Translations under genes and position numbers: made by a program
In this document: positions 47,348 through 56,826 of the stretch, piece by piece
How the letters are laid out: every line of letters begins with the position of its first letter
Position numbering within the stretch: position 1 is the stretch's first letter
Assembly (NCBI GenBank): GCA_009996615.1
Contig: JAACZU010000018.1
Coordinates: forward strand, 1-64,000
DNA: 64,000 bases
Direction of reading: 5' to 3'
Source of the DNA: Rhodanobacteraceae bacterium
GTDB lineage: Bacteria; Pseudomonadota; Gammaproteobacteria; Xanthomonadales; Rhodanobacteraceae
Notes under the pieces: generated by a model
The model's database searches: none
What the model saw: the letters and a program-made list of their open reading frames with translations, nothing else
Told to the model about the DNA's origin: nothing

Positions 47348-48874
47348 TTACAGGAATTCGACCAGGCTGTGCCCGGTCATCTCCGCCGGCTGCGGCAGGC
47401 CCATCAGCGCGAGTACGGTCGGCGCGAGGTCGCGCAGCGCGCCATGGTGCAGGCGCGCGGCACGGCCGAGGTAGACCAGCGGCACCGGCCCGACCGTGTG
47501 CTGCGTGTGCGGCACGCCGTTGGCGTCGACCATCTGCTCGAGGTTGCCGTGGTCGGCGCTGACCAGCATCTCGCCGCCGGCCGCGCGGATCGCCGTGGCG
47601 AGCCGGCCGAGCGCGACGTCGACCGCCTCGGCCGCCTTGATCGCGGCGGTCTCGACCCCGGTGTGGCCGACCATGTCCGGATTGGCGATGTTGCAGACGA
47701 TGAAGTCGAAGCGGCGCGTGGCGATCGCCTCGACCAGGCGGTCGGTCAGCTCGGGGCAGCTCATCTCCGGCTTGAGGTCGTAGGTCGCGACCTGCGGGCT
47801 CGGCACGAGGATGCGCTCCTCGCCGGCGAACGGCGCCTCGCGGCCGCCGGAGAAGAAGAACGTGACGTGCGCGTACTTCTCCGTCTCGGCGATGCGCAGC
47901 TGGGTCAGACCCCGCGTGGCGAGGTACTCGCCGAGCGTGTTGTGCATCGACTGCGGCGGAAACGCGATCGCGCTCGCGGCCAGGCCCTGCTCGTACTCGG
48001 TCAGCGTCACGAACGCGGCCAGCTGCGGCACGCGCGAACGCGCGAAGCCGGCGAAGCCGGTATCGACGAACGCGTGCGACAGCTCGCGCGCGCGGTCGGC
48101 GCGGAAGTTCATGAACACGACCGCATCGCCGTCCTCGACGCGCGCGCCGCCGGCGATCACGGTCGGCTTGACGAACTCGTCGTTCTCGCCGCGCGCGTAG
48201 GCGGCGTGCAGCGCGGCGAGCGCGTCGTCGGCCTGGAACGGCGCATGCGCCTCGGCGATCGCCTCGTACGCGAGGCGCACGCGGTCCCAGCGCTGGTCGC
48301 GGTCCATCGCGTAATAGCGGCCGCAGACGCTCGCGATGCGCGCGTTGCCGAGGCGACGGCAATGCGCCTCGAGCGCGCGCAGGCTCGGTTCGGCGCTGCG
48401 CGGCGGCGTATCGCGGCCGTCGAGGAACGCGTGCACGGCCACGCGCGCGACGCCGCGCCGCGCCGCGAGGTCGAGCAGCGCCTGGATGTGCGCCTCGTGG
48501 CTGTGCACGCCGCCCGGGCTGAGCAGGCCGAACACGTGCAGCGTACCGCCGTTCGCCGTGACCGCGTCGCAGGCGCCGGTCAGCGCGGCGTTGTCGAAGA
48601 ACGAGCCGTCGGCGATCGCCGCGTCGATGCGGGTCAGGTCCTGGTAGACGATGCGGCCCGAGCCGATGTTCATGTGGCCGACTTCGGAGTTGCCCATCTG
48701 GCCCGCGGGCAGGCCGACGTGCTCGCCGTGCGTGTCGACCAGCGTGTGCGGGCACTCGGCGAGCAGGCGGCGCCAGTTCGGCGCGTGCGCCTGCGCGATC
48801 GCGTTGTGCGCGGTTTCGACGCGATGGCCCCAGCCATCGAGGATCAGCAGCAGGATCGGTTTGGGTCGGGCCAC
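47348..48874 (-). CDS. gpmI: 2,3-bisphosphoglycerate-independent phosphoglycerate mutase
   Basis: A 508-residue manganese-dependent glycolytic enzyme that interconverts 3- and 2-phosphoglycerate. The N-terminus is [14 protein letters not shown] and the phospho-acceptor is Ser63 in [15 protein letters not shown]. Other segments are [57 protein letters not shown] and [10 protein letters not shown]. The GTG at 48874 is preferred over a GTG at 48925 because it gives the family N-terminus and length. First gene of the gpmI-envC-ctp unit. Confidence 0.95.
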   Translation of the reverse strand: MARPKPILLLILDGWGHRVETAHNAIAQAHAPNWRRLLAECPHTLVDTHGEHVGLPAGQMGNSEVGHMNIGSGRIVYQDLTRIDAAIADGSFFDNAALTGACDAVTANGGTLHVFGLLSPGGVHSHEAHIQALLDLAARRGVARVAVHAFLDGRDTPPRSAEPSLRALEAHCRRLGNARIASVCGRYYAMDRDQRWDRVRLAYEAIAEAHAPFQADDALAALHAAYARGENDEFVKPTVIAGGARVEDGDAVVFMNFRADRARELSHAFVDTGFAGFARSRVPQLAAFVTLTEYEQGLAASAIAFPPQSMHNTLGEYLATRGLTQLRIAETEKYAHVTFFFSGGREAPFAGEERILVPSPQVATYDLKPEMSCPELTDRLVEAIATRRFDFIVCNIANPDMVGHTGVETAAIKAAEAVDVALGRLATAIRAAGGEMLVSADHGNLEQMVDANGVPHTQHTVGPVPLVYLGRAARLHHGALRDLAPTVLALMGLPQPAEMTGHSLVEFL

Positions 48875-49000
48875 GGGGCGGGCATCCGGCAGTCGTACAT
48901 GAGCGGCAATGCTAGCCGAACGCACCGGGAGCGGCGCGCTTCAACCTTTGCGGCGGCCGGCGCATCCAAGCGTCCGAATCCCCCCACCGGAGCCTTCGCC

Positions 49001-49654
49001 ATGCCGCGCACCCTCGTCCTGTCCACCGCCCTCCTGCTGTGCGTCGCCGGCGCCGCCGCCGCGCGCGGCATTGACGTCGACAAGGTCAACGGCTCGATCC
49101 GCATCGACAGCGGCCAGCAGGCCGGCAACCTGACCACCGTCAACGGCTCGATCCGCGTCGCCGACGGCGCCAGTGCCGATAGGACCACGACCGTCAACGG
49201 CAGCATCGAGTTCGGCGCGCGCACCACGATCGAAGCGATCGAAACCGTCAACGGCAGCGTCACGCTCGGCGACGAGGCCAAGGTCGCGCGCACGGTCGAA
49301 GCGGTCAACGGCTCGATCCGCCTCGGCAAGGGCGCCGACGTCGCCGGCCACGTGTCCAACGTCAATGGCCGCATCGCCCTCGACGCCGCGCACGTCGGCG
49401 GCGGCATCGAAACGGTCAGTGGCGACATCGAGATCGGTGCCGACTCGCGCGTCGAGGGCGGCCTGCTGGTCGACAAGCCGAGCGGCTGGTCGTGGGGCAA
49501 GTCGCGCAACCCGCGCGTCGTGATCGGCCCGCGCGCGGTCGTCACCGGTACGCTCGAGTTCCGCCGCGACGTCAACCTCTACGTCAGCGACAGCGCGAAG
49601 ATCGACAAGGTGGTCGGCGCGACGCCGCAGAAGTTCCCCGGCGAGCAGCCCTGA
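49001..49654 (+). CDS. Secreted protein with VNGSI repeats (beta-solenoid, bactofilin/DUF4097-like)
   Basis: A 217-residue exported protein. The signal peptide is MPRTLVLSTALLLCVAGAAAA. The mature part is built from about seven imperfect repeats of about 21 residues, each centred on VNGSI or a variant: KVNGSIRID, TVNGSIRVA, TVNGSIEFG, TVNGSVTLG, AVNGSIRLG, NVNGRIALD, TVSGDIEIG. The pattern suggests a short right-handed beta-solenoid as in bactofilins and DUF4097-type adhesins. The C-terminus leaves the pattern (PRVVIGPRAVVTGTLEFRRDVNLYV). The frame is open upstream, but the ATG at 49001 opens the signal peptide. The function is unknown. Divergent from gpmI. Confidence 0.8.
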   Translation: MPRTLVLSTALLLCVAGAAAARGIDVDKVNGSIRIDSGQQAGNLTTVNGSIRVADGASADRTTTVNGSIEFGARTTIEAIETVNGSVTLGDEAKVARTVEAVNGSIRLGKGADVAGHVSNVNGRIALDAAHVGGGIETVSGDIEIGADSRVEGGLLVDKPSGWSWGKSRNPRVVIGPRAVVTGTLEFRRDVNLYVSDSAKIDKVVGATPQKFPGEQP

Positions 49655-49698
49655 TCCATTCGAGCCGCGCGGTACGAGCAACCTGCCCGCACAAAAAT

Positions 49699-49724
49699 GC
49701 GCGGCGCCACGGATGGCGCCGCGC
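49699..49724. terminator. Hairpin after the VNGSI-repeat gene
   Basis: GCGCGGCGCC, ACGGAT, GGCGCCGCGC: a perfect 10-bp stem with a 6-nt loop, 45 nt past the stop codon and preceded by AAAAAT on the upstream side. No T-run follows. Nothing else was recognised in the 254-nt gap to the next gene. Confidence 0.45.
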
Positions 49725-49908
49725 GAAGACTGCGTTGCTGGAGGGGTGCCCCGTCCGTGGGGCGAAGACGGCGTCCGCTGCGCACCGGATGCTGCTCGCG
49801 CACCGTCGCAGATCCTGCGACGAGTCGGAACGCCGTCTCGCTTCGACGCTTGCGCGGCCGGAGCGGAATCCGCACGATGCGCGGCGTCCGCGACTACCAC
49901 CCTGCACC

Positions 49909-50661
49909 ATGCCATTGCTGCTGTTCGCCTCGCTCGCGTTGCAGATCCTGTGTGCCGTCCATGTCGTGCGCAGCGGCCGCCCGCTGTACTGGATCTGGTT
50001 GCTGCTGATCGGCTCCTACCTCGCCGTGCTGATCTACGTGCTGGTCGCGGTGCTGCCGGACCTGCGCAACGATCCGCGCAGCCGCAAGGTGGGCCGGCAG
50101 GTGCTCGCCACGCTCGATCCGGCGCGCCAGCGCCGACATATCCAGCAGCGTCTGGAGCTGGCCGACACGACCGACAACCGCCGCGCGCTGGCCGAGGAAT
50201 GCCTGCGGCTGGGCGACTACGCGAACGCGGCCGAGCTGTACCGCTCGATCCTCAAGGGCATGTATGCGACCGAGCCGCTGTTCATGCTCGGCCTTGCGCA
50301 GGCGCAGGTCGGCGCCGCCGACTACGCCGGCGCGCGCGCCACGCTCGATGCGCTGATCGCGGCGAACCCGGACTTCCGCTCCAGCGACGGCCACCTGCTG
50401 TACGCGCGCTGCCTGGAGGAGCTCGGCGAACACGCGGCCGCGCTGCACGAATACGAGGCGCTCGCGCGCAGCTATCCGGGCGAGCAGGCGCGCTTCCGCT
50501 ATGCGAACCTGCTGCGCCGCCACGAGCGCCTCGACGAGGCGCGCGAGGTGCTGTGCGACATGCTGCGCCGGGCGCGGCTGGCGCCGCGCTACTACCGGCG
50601 CAAGGAGCGCGAATGGCTCGAAGCGGCCAAGCGCGAGCTGAGCGCGCTCGAAACGGGCTGA
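49909..50661 (+). CDS. Membrane-anchored TPR protein
   Basis: 250 residues. Two N-terminal transmembrane helices (MPLLLFASLALQILCAVHVV and LYWIWLLLIGSYLAVLIYVLVAVL) form a hairpin, leaving a cytoplasmic C-terminal part. From about residue 80 this part is tetratricopeptide-like: RRALAEECLRLGDYANAAELYRSIL, LFMLGLAQAQVGAADYAGARATLDALI, HLLYARCLEELGEHAAALHEYEALA, and a last unit RFRYANLLRRHERLDEAREVL. The basic end RYYRRKEREWLEAAKRELSAL is conserved in similar proteins. TPR arrays bind partner proteins; the partner is unknown. Confidence 0.8.
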   Translation: MPLLLFASLALQILCAVHVVRSGRPLYWIWLLLIGSYLAVLIYVLVAVLPDLRNDPRSRKVGRQVLATLDPARQRRHIQQRLELADTTDNRRALAEECLRLGDYANAAELYRSILKGMYATEPLFMLGLAQAQVGAADYAGARATLDALIAANPDFRSSDGHLLYARCLEELGEHAAALHEYEALARSYPGEQARFRYANLLRRHERLDEAREVLCDMLRRARLAPRYYRRKEREWLEAAKRELSALETG

Positions 50662-50662
50662 G

Positions 50663-50692
50663 CACCTGCGCGCGCGGATGCGCGCGCAGGTG
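50663..50692. terminator. Bidirectional hairpin between convergent genes
   Basis: CACCTGCGCGCGC, GGAT, GCGCGCGCAGGTG: a perfect 13-bp stem with a tetraloop. It starts two bases after the TPR gene stop and ends six bases before the M1 peptidase stop, so it can serve both transcripts. There is no T-run. Confidence 0.6.
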
Positions 50693-50698
50693 GCCGGC

Positions 50699-52555
50699 TC
50701 ACGCCGCCTTCGCGCCGGCGCGCGCGAGCACCTTCTCGATGCTCGCCTGCGTGATCGGGTGGTAGCCGGGCTTGGCCTTGGCATAGACCGAGCGCGCGAA
50801 CTTCAGACCATCCGGCGTCTGCGCCAGCGCCTCGTACAGCGGCACGACGAGGTAGCGGCGGCCGATGCGCGTCATGTACTCGGCCATCGCGGTGCGCGCC
50901 GGCGCGTAGCCGCTGCGGATCGACACCAGGTACCAGCGCCGCGCGATCTCGGCGTTGGCGTGGCCGGTCAGGTGCCAGGCGGCGTCGAATGCGGTCAGCG
51001 CGGCCGGCGCGACCTTTTCCGGCAGGCCGTCGAGGAAGTACATCCACTCCTGCGTGTTCCAGTCCTTCGCGCCGACGTCGGCCGGCTTGCGCGTGCCGGC
51101 CAGCCACTCCGCGCGCGCGGCGGCGATCGCGGCGAGGCGCGGCGAGGCCGGCACCGCGGCGTCGGCCGGGATGCCCGGCTGCTCGATCCACGCCTTGACC
51201 TCGGCCAGGCTCATCTTGCCCGGGTATTTGTCGAGCAGGTTCGGCGCGAGGTAGTCGAGCATCTGTTGCGTGGTGATGCTCTGGAACGCGAAGTGGTCGA
51301 AATAGCCGCGCAGGTAGGCGTCGAACGCGTCGCGGCCGAACTTCGCCTCCAGCGTGCGCAGCAGCCAGGCGCCCTTGGTATAGGCGAAATCCGAACCGGC
51401 GTCGTCGCCGCTGCGGCCGGTCAGGTCCGGCACCAGGCGCTGGTCGGCCGGATCGGTCGTGGCGAGTTCGCCGCGCAGCTCGTCGGCGGCGAGGATGAAC
51501 TCCTCGTCGGCCTGCGCCTTGCCGTAGACCGCCTCGACAATGCGGTTCTCGACGTAGCTGGTGAAGCCCTCGTTGAGCCACATGTGCGCCCAGCTCGCAT
51601 TCGTGACGAGGTTGCCGGACCACGAATGCGCCAGCTCGTGCGCGACCAGCGCGGTCAGGCTCTTGTCGCCGACGATCACGGTCGGCGTGGCGAAGGTCAT
51701 GCGCGGGTTTTCCATGCCGCCGTACGGGAAGCTCGGCGGCAGCACGAGGATGTCGTAGCGGCCCCAGCGGTAAGGGCCGTACAGCTTCTCGGTAGCCGCG
51801 ATCATCGCCTCGGTGTCGGCGAACTCCTGCGCCGCCTTGTCCACCATCGACGGCTCGGCGTAGACCGCGCTGCGCGGGCCGGTCTCGCGCACGGCGAGGT
51901 CGCCGGCCGCGATCGCGAGCAGGTACGACGGAATCGGCTGCTCCATCGTGAAGCGGAAGTCGCCGTCGAGCGCGTGCTTCGCGTCGTTGTTCGCGCTCAT
52001 CACCGCGCGCAGCGCCTTGGGCACCTTCACATGCGCGCTGTAGGTGAAGCGCACCGCCGGCGTGTCCTGCAGCGGCACCCAGCTGCGCGCGTGGATCGCC
52101 TCGGACTGCGAATACATGAACGGCTGCTTCTTGCCGGCGGTCTGCGCCGGCGTCATCCACTGCAGGCCGGACGCGGTCGGCGCGGTGCGGTAGCGGATGC
52201 GCACCGCCGTGGCCGGCTTGTCGAGCTCGATGTGCAGCGCGGAACCGAGGATCGGATCGCGCACATCGAGGCGATGCTTTACGGTGCGCACGGCGCCGCC
52301 GTCGAGCGCCTCGACCTTGTCGATGGTCAGGTCGCGCGTGTCGAGCACGAGTTCGCGCGCGGCCTGGTCGTGCCAGTCGAGCGTCAGCTCCGCGCTGCCG
52401 GCGAGCTGGCGTTTGGCGAAATCGACGTCGAGGTCGAGCGCGAGCGCGCGCACCGACACCTGGTCGGCGTTCGCGTAGCTGTGCGGATCGGGCGCGGCAA
52501 GCGCGGACGCCGCGAACAACGCGGCGCTACAGGCGATGAGACGAGGCAGGAACAC
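50699..52555 (-). CDS. M1 family metallopeptidase (leukotriene A4 hydrolase-like aminopeptidase)
   Basis: A 618-residue zinc aminopeptidase. The GTG at 52555 with GGAG just upstream opens a signal peptide (MFLPRLIACSAALFAASALA), so it is periplasmic. Substrate-binding GGMEN is at 279-283. The zinc site is H306-E-x-x-H310 in VAHELAHSWSG with E329 in WLNEGFTSY. The C-terminal third matches the alpha-helical LTA4H domain (AAWHLTGHANAEIARRWYLVSIRSGY, RRYLVVPLYEALAQTPDG). It releases N-terminal amino acids from peptides. Monocistronic, convergent with the TPR gene. Confidence 0.93.
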   Translation of the reverse strand: MFLPRLIACSAALFAASALAAPDPHSYANADQVSVRALALDLDVDFAKRQLAGSAELTLDWHDQAARELVLDTRDLTIDKVEALDGGAVRTVKHRLDVRDPILGSALHIELDKPATAVRIRYRTAPTASGLQWMTPAQTAGKKQPFMYSQSEAIHARSWVPLQDTPAVRFTYSAHVKVPKALRAVMSANNDAKHALDGDFRFTMEQPIPSYLLAIAAGDLAVRETGPRSAVYAEPSMVDKAAQEFADTEAMIAATEKLYGPYRWGRYDILVLPPSFPYGGMENPRMTFATPTVIVGDKSLTALVAHELAHSWSGNLVTNASWAHMWLNEGFTSYVENRIVEAVYGKAQADEEFILAADELRGELATTDPADQRLVPDLTGRSGDDAGSDFAYTKGAWLLRTLEAKFGRDAFDAYLRGYFDHFAFQSITTQQMLDYLAPNLLDKYPGKMSLAEVKAWIEQPGIPADAAVPASPRLAAIAAARAEWLAGTRKPADVGAKDWNTQEWMYFLDGLPEKVAPAALTAFDAAWHLTGHANAEIARRWYLVSIRSGYAPARTAMAEYMTRIGRRYLVVPLYEALAQTPDGLKFARSVYAKAKPGYHPITQASIEKVLARAGAKAA

Positions 52556-52618
52556 GGCGACTCCGGTGGCTGGAAACCACCCGATTGTCACCGAAACGGC
52601 GCCGCGGCGCCGCTGCCG

Positions 52619-53368
52619 TCAAACGCGGTAGCCGCGATGGATCGCGACGATGCCGGCGGACAGGTTGCGCACGTCGACGCGCGCGAGGCCGGCGGCTTCC
52701 ATCATCGCCTTCAGCGTCGCTTGGTCCGGGTGCTTGCGGATCGACTCGGCGAGATAGCGGTAGCTGGCCGCGTCGCCGGCGATCAGCTGGCCGATGCGCG
52801 GCAGCACCTGGAACGAATGGAAGTCGTACAGGGGCTTGAGGAACTCGGCGCGCACGGCGGAGAACTCGAGCACCAGCGCGCGGCCGCCGACCTTCAGCAC
52901 GCGGTGGATCTCGGCCAGCGCGTTCTCCTTGTGGGTGACGTTGCGCAGGCCGAATGCCATCGTCACGCAGTCGAAGCTCTGGTCCGGGAACGGCAGCGCC
53001 TCGGCGTCCATCTGCGCCCACTCCAGGCCGCGCACGAGGCCGCGGTCGAGCAGGCGGTCGCGACCGACGCGCAGCATGTCGCCGTTGATGTCGCCGACGA
53101 CGACGCCGCCCTTCGCGCCGACCTTGGGCAGCAGCAGCGCGGCGATGTCGCCGGTGCCGCCGGCGAGGTCGAGCACGCGGTCGCCCTCGCGCACGCCGCT
53201 GGTCGCGACGAAGTAGCGCTTCCACAGGCGGTGCACGCCGAACGACATCAGGTCGTTCATGATGTCGTACTTGCGCGCGACCGAGGTGAAGACTTCGCCG
53301 ACGAGGCGGGCCTTGTCGGTTTCGGGGACGTCGCGGTAACCGAAATGCGTGGTGCGGGGTGAGTTCAT
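52619..53368 (-). CDS. ubiE: Ubiquinone/menaquinone biosynthesis C-methyltransferase UbiE
   Basis: A 249-residue SAM-dependent methyltransferase that methylates the benzoquinol (and demethylmenaquinol) ring. Landmarks are [58 protein letters not shown] (motif I), [24 protein letters not shown] and the C-terminal [14 protein letters not shown]. The ATG at 53368 agrees with the family N-terminus; the longer frame is rejected. DUF4337 and DUF971 genes lie upstream on the same strand. Confidence 0.96.
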   Translation of the reverse strand: MNSPRTTHFGYRDVPETDKARLVGEVFTSVARKYDIMNDLMSFGVHRLWKRYFVATSGVREGDRVLDLAGGTGDIAALLLPKVGAKGGVVVGDINGDMLRVGRDRLLDRGLVRGLEWAQMDAEALPFPDQSFDCVTMAFGLRNVTHKENALAEIHRVLKVGGRALVLEFSAVRAEFLKPLYDFHSFQVLPRIGQLIAGDAASYRYLAESIRKHPDQATLKAMMEAAGLARVDVRNLSAGIVAIHRGYRV

Positions 53369-53429
53369 GCCGACATGGTAACGCAAGCACCGCGCGGCCC
53401 GCGGGGGCGAACGCCCCTGTTTGCCGCGC

Positions 53430-54011
53430 TCACTGCAGGAACGCGCCGGCGAACACGCCGCAGCCGACCAGCGCGAGCACGATCGAGCCGAACCAGGCCG
53501 CGCGCCGGCGCGTCAGCGCGGCAACCGCGCCGAGTGCGATCGCCACCTGCAGCAGCGCGACCGCTTGCGCGAAGAAATGGTGCCGGTGCATCAGCGCGTC
53601 GGCCTCGGCGGTGCGGCGATCGCGCTCGCGCTCCAGCGCCTCGGCCTTCGCGCGGCCCTGCGCCTGGTCCGCCGCATAGCGCTCGGCGCTTGCGGCGAGT
53701 GCGGCCGGCGGCGGCTTGTCGAACGCGGCCCAGACCGCCTTCTGCGCGTCGACCAGCGCGACCTTGAGGCCCTTGGCCTGGTAGTACGCCCACTGGTCCG
53801 ACGCCTCGCCCTGCAGCCGCGCCGCCTCGGTCTTCAGCGCCAGCGCCTCGTTCACGCTGGCGCCGGCCTCGAGCGAGGCGATCGCGGCGAACGCGGCGAA
53901 CAGCGCGGTGGTCAGCGCGATGCCGCGCAGCAGCGCGCTGGCCTTGCGCTCGAGCTCGTCGTCGATCGCTTCGCGCAGCTTGTCGGTGTCGACTTCCGCT
54001 TCTTCGGGCAT
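53430..54011 (-). CDS. DUF4337 family membrane protein
   Basis: 193 residues. The N-terminal acidic stretch [20 protein letters not shown] leads into a first transmembrane helix ([21 protein letters not shown]). A central coiled coil (residues about 65-135, Ala/Glu/Lys/Arg-rich) follows, and then two C-terminal helices ([21 protein letters not shown] and [22 protein letters not shown]). The architecture and the sequence [12 protein letters not shown] are typical of DUF4337. The function is unknown. It lies 61 nt upstream of ubiE on the same strand. Confidence 0.85.
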   Translation of the reverse strand: MPEEAEVDTDKLREAIDDELERKASALLRGIALTTALFAAFAAIASLEAGASVNEALALKTEAARLQGEASDQWAYYQAKGLKVALVDAQKAVWAAFDKPPPAALAASAERYAADQAQGRAKAEALERERDRRTAEADALMHRHHFFAQAVALLQVAIALGAVAALTRRRAAWFGSIVLALVGCGVFAGAFLQ

Positions 54012-54069
54012 GGCGGCCGCGCCGCTCGGACCGGACGCGCCGATTCTACGCCCGGCGTGGCGCGCGCGA

Positions 54070-54429
54070 TCAGGGCGCGCGGCTCAACCCGGCCGCGGCG
54101 AGCGCGTCGAGGTAGGCCTGCCAGTTGCGCGCCTGGTCGCGGCCGAGTTCGTGCAGCACGCTCCACGAGAACAACCCGGTCGCGTGGCCGTCGGAGAAGC
54201 GCAGCAGCACGGCGTAGTTGCCGACCGGCTCGACCGCGTCGATGTTGACGTCGCGCTTGCCGGCGACCAGCTTGCGCTGGCCCGGACCGTGCCCCTGCAC
54301 CTCGGCGCTCGGCGAATGCACGCGCAGGTATTCGGCCGGCAGGCGGAACGTCTCGCCGCTGTCGAAGGCGACTTCGAGCACGTGCGAGGCGCGGTGCAGG
54401 GTGATGCTGGTCGGTTGCGGGCTGGTCAT
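54070..54429 (-). CDS. DUF971 family protein
   Basis: A 119-residue protein of the DUF971 family, the fold found at the N-terminus of gamma-butyrobetaine hydroxylase. It has the characteristic order ITLHRASHVLEVAFDSGETFRLPAEYLRVHSPSAE, VNIDAVEPVGNYAVLLRFSDGHATGLFSWSVLHELG. In free-standing form it is often linked to Fe-S proteins; its role is unproven. The ATG at 54429 is used. The open frame further upstream merely translates repeats. It lies 58 nt upstream of the DUF4337 gene. Confidence 0.9.
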   Translation of the reverse strand: MTSPQPTSITLHRASHVLEVAFDSGETFRLPAEYLRVHSPSAEVQGHGPGQRKLVAGKRDVNIDAVEPVGNYAVLLRFSDGHATGLFSWSVLHELGRDQARNWQAYLDALAAAGLSRAP

Positions 54430-54462
54430 GCTGATCGCGGCTACCTTTACGCGGCTGCTTCT

Positions 54463-54489
54463 TGTAGGAGCGGCTTCAGCCGCGATGCT
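54463..54489. repeat. REP unit, family B
   Basis: TGTAGGAGCGGCTTCAGCCG plus CGATGC, the GTAG-headed form of the family B hairpin, just upstream of the DUF971 gene. Confidence 0.85.
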
Positions 54490-54502
54490 TTGCGCTCGCG
54501 CC

Positions 54503-54550
54503 GAACACCATCCCCACCCAACCCTCCCCTTGAAGGGGAGGGCTTTGAAG
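54503..54550. repeat. Family C element
   Basis: GAACACCATCCCCACCCAAC, palindrome, GCTTTGAAG. It ends at the stop codon of the next upstream gene (54552), in the same relation to its gene as the copies at 6313 and 19939. Confidence 0.9.
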
Positions 54551-54551
54551 C

Positions 54552-55166
54552 TCAGTGCACCGTGTCGGAGACCGGCGCGCGCGGCGCCTGCGGATCGCCC
54601 GGCGAACCGGCGACCTGCCACAGCGCGTCAAGGTAGCCCGAGCCGAAGCTGATCGAGCCGATGTTCTCGAACTCGTAGGCGCCGGTGTCCGGGTACCACT
54701 GCGCGTTCGGGTCGAGTTCGCGCAGCACCAGCGCGTCGCGCTCGACCGCGTCGAGCTGGCCGACGTAGCTGATCTCGCCCTCGTCGTCCTCGACCATGTT
54801 GACCGAGACCAGCGGCGCGCAGGCCGCGGCCGACTGCGCGATCGCGGCCCAGTCGTCGAGGCGGAAGCCCTCGGGCACGCGGAGCTCCTCGCCGCGCAGC
54901 GCGAGCGCCTTCTCGACGAACTCGCGCGACGGATCGGTCTCGAGCGCGCTGATGTCGGCGATCGCGATCGCGATGTGGCCGTCGAAGCGCATCGTGTCGC
55001 CGATCTCGGCGACCAGGCAGAAGTCGCGCGACAGCGCGACGACGTAGCCGTGGATGGTGCCCGGCTGCAGGCGCTCGCGCTGGATGCGCAGCGGAATGCG
55101 CTGCTCGAAGGCGTCGCGCAGGTCGGCGCGCAGGCCGCGCGCCTTGAAGGGAACAACAGTGGTCAT
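54552..55166 (-). CDS. Conserved hypothetical protein, 204 aa
   Basis: Not recognised. The ATG at 55166 gives MTTVVPFKARGLRADLRDAF. The protein looks soluble, acidic and mixed alpha/beta, with strands such as IHGYVVALSRDFCLVAEIG, FDGHIAIAIADISALETDP, ISYVGQLDAVERDALVLREL and YEFENIGSISFGSGYLDALW. The last segments recall proteins that handle or bind a small molecule, but no catalytic motif is evident. Residues 185-204 (SPGDPQAPRAPVSDTVH) form a disordered tail. Same strand as hslUV and the DUF971-ubiE group, separated from both by repeats, so it is probably transcribed alone. Confidence 0.75.
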   Translation of the reverse strand: MTTVVPFKARGLRADLRDAFEQRIPLRIQRERLQPGTIHGYVVALSRDFCLVAEIGDTMRFDGHIAIAIADISALETDPSREFVEKALALRGEELRVPEGFRLDDWAAIAQSAAACAPLVSVNMVEDDEGEISYVGQLDAVERDALVLRELDPNAQWYPDTGAYEFENIGSISFGSGYLDALWQVAGSPGDPQAPRAPVSDTVH

Positions 55167-55324
55167 GTGCGTATGGTCGGGTAGCGGGGCGGTTGGTGCA
55201 AGTTCCGATGCAGGATCGACGGTGTTCGCGACGAAGGCCAAGGAACTGGACGACCTGCATCCGCAGGTCGCCCTTCGGGCCATTCGCTGCGCGAATGTTC
55301 GCTTCGCCATCCTGCCTTCGCAGT

Positions 55325-55388
55325 CCGGCGTTCGCCGGGATGACGAGCTCGGATTGCCAATCCCGAATCTCCAATCCCGAATCCCGGC
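55325..55388. repeat. Family F half-unit joined to a family E run
   Basis: CCGGCGTTCGCCGGGATGAC (F-like) is followed by ATCCCGAATCTCCAATCCCG type heptamers (E) that reach the hslU stop codon. The remaining 55167-55324 contains a small CGACCTGCATCCGCAGGTCG hairpin and no gene. Confidence 0.65.
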
Positions 55389-56726
55389 TTACAAGATGTA
55401 CCGCGACAGATCCTCGTCCTGCACCAGCCCGCCCAGATGCGCCTCGACGTAGTCCGCGTCGATGCGGTAGTGCTGGCCGCCCTTGTCCGAGGCCTCGTAG
55501 GATATCTCGTCGAGCAGGCGTTCGAGCACGGTGTGCAGGCGGCGCGCGCCGATGTTCTCGGTGCGCTCGTTGACCTGGTAGGCAATCTGCGCCAGGCGCG
55601 CGATGCCGTCCGGGGTGAACTCGATGCTGACGCCCTCGGTGCCGAGCAGCGCGGTGTACTGCTTGGTCAGCGCGTGCTGCGGTTCGGACAGGATGCGCTT
55701 GAAGTCCTCGGCGCTGAGCGCGGCCAGCTCGACGCGGATCGGAAAGCGCCCCTGCAGCTCCGGCACGAGGTCGGACGGCTTGGCCAGCGAGAACGCGCCG
55801 GAGGCGATGAACAGGATGTGGTCGGTCTTGACGATGCCGTACTTGGTCGCGACCGACGAGCCCTCGACCAGCGGCAGCAGGTCGCGCTGCACGCCCTCGC
55901 GGCTGACGCCGGCGCCGCTGAACTCGCCGCGCTGCGCGATCTTGTCGATCTCGTCGATGAACACGATGCCGTTCTGCTCGGCATTGGCGAGCGCCTGCGT
56001 CTTGATCTCCTCGTCGTTGACGAGCTTGCCGGCCTCCTCCTCGATCAGCATCGGCCGCGCCTGCGCGATGCTCAGCTTGCGCGACTGCGTCTTCTGCCCG
56101 GCCAGCGACTGGAACATGCCGCGCAGCTGGCTGGTCATCTCCTCCATGCCCGGCGGCGCCATGATCTCGACACCGACGTTCATCGCGAAGTCGAGCTCGA
56201 TCTCGCGCTCGTCGAGCGCGCCCTCGCGCAGCTGCTTGCGCAGTTTCTGGCGCGTGTCGGCCTCGCGCGCATCGGGGATCGCCGGCTCGTTGGCGAAGCC
56301 GACGCCGTGGCGGCGCGGCAGCAGCGCATCGAGGATGCGGTCCTCGGCGCGGTCCTCGGCCTGCGAACGCACGCGCGCCTTGGCCTGCTCGCGCGTCATC
56401 TTGACCGCGGTGTCGGCGAGGTCGCGGATGATCTGCTCGACGTCCTTGCCGACGTAGCCGACCTCGGTGAACTTGGTCGCCTCGACCTTGATGAACGGCG
56501 CGTTGGCGAGATTGGCCAGGCGCCGCGCGATCTCGGTCTTGCCGACACCGGTCGGGCCGATCATCAGGATGTTCTTCGGCGTGACCTCCTCGCGCAGCGA
56601 AGGATCCAGCTGCATGCGCCGCCAGCGGTTGCGCAGCGCGATCGCGACCGCGCGCTTGGCCGCGTTCTGGCCGATGATGTAGCGGTCGAGTTCGTTGACG
56701 ATTTCGCGGGGGGTGAGTTCAGACAT
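55389..56726 (-). CDS. hslU: HslU, ATPase subunit of the HslUV protease
   Basis: A 445-residue AAA+ unfoldase that feeds substrates to HslV. The N-terminus is [20 protein letters not shown]. Walker A is [10 protein letters not shown], and the pore motif [14 protein letters not shown] follows. The I-domain covers about residues 110-240. Walker B is [12 protein letters not shown] and the sensor region [13 protein letters not shown]. The conserved C-terminus DEDLSRYIL docks into HslV. The ATG at 56726 matches the family; the upstream extension to 56762 is repeat sequence. hslV lies upstream, separated by a family E element. Confidence 0.97.
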   Translation of the reverse strand: MSELTPREIVNELDRYIIGQNAAKRAVAIALRNRWRRMQLDPSLREEVTPKNILMIGPTGVGKTEIARRLANLANAPFIKVEATKFTEVGYVGKDVEQIIRDLADTAVKMTREQAKARVRSQAEDRAEDRILDALLPRRHGVGFANEPAIPDAREADTRQKLRKQLREGALDEREIELDFAMNVGVEIMAPPGMEEMTSQLRGMFQSLAGQKTQSRKLSIAQARPMLIEEEAGKLVNDEEIKTQALANAEQNGIVFIDEIDKIAQRGEFSGAGVSREGVQRDLLPLVEGSSVATKYGIVKTDHILFIASGAFSLAKPSDLVPELQGRFPIRVELAALSAEDFKRILSEPQHALTKQYTALLGTEGVSIEFTPDGIARLAQIAYQVNERTENIGARRLHTVLERLLDEISYEASDKGGQHYRIDADYVEAHLGGLVQDEDLSRYIL

Positions 56727-56729
56727 GGC

Positions 56730-56826
56730 CGGGAATTGGGAATGGGGAATCGGGAATGGCAAAGGCGGGAAACAGGCGGGTCTTGTCGCTCTTGCGATTC
56801 CCTATTCCCGATTCTCCATTCCCAGC
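56730..56826. repeat. Family E element between hslV and hslU
   Basis: GGGAATTGGGAATGGGGAAT on the left and GATTCCCTATTCCCGATTCT on the right, about 45 nt apart, form a long imperfect inverted repeat. The right arm overlaps the 3' end of hslV: it supplies the last codons (GMENRE) and the stop. The left arm touches the hslU ribosome-site region. Confidence 0.88.

Noticed and set aside
47348-48925. gpmI start at the GTG at 48925
   Set aside because: It adds 17 residues not seen in the family; the GTG at 48874 gives the standard N-terminus before [14 protein letters not shown].
49080-49480. Possible CRISPR or DNA tandem array
   Set aside because: The periodicity is at protein level (VNGSI repeats) and the DNA units are too diverged and have no spacers.
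54430-54621. Upstream extension of the DUF971 frame
   Set aside because: It translates a family B REP and a family C element; unlike the soeA case a normal start lies after them.
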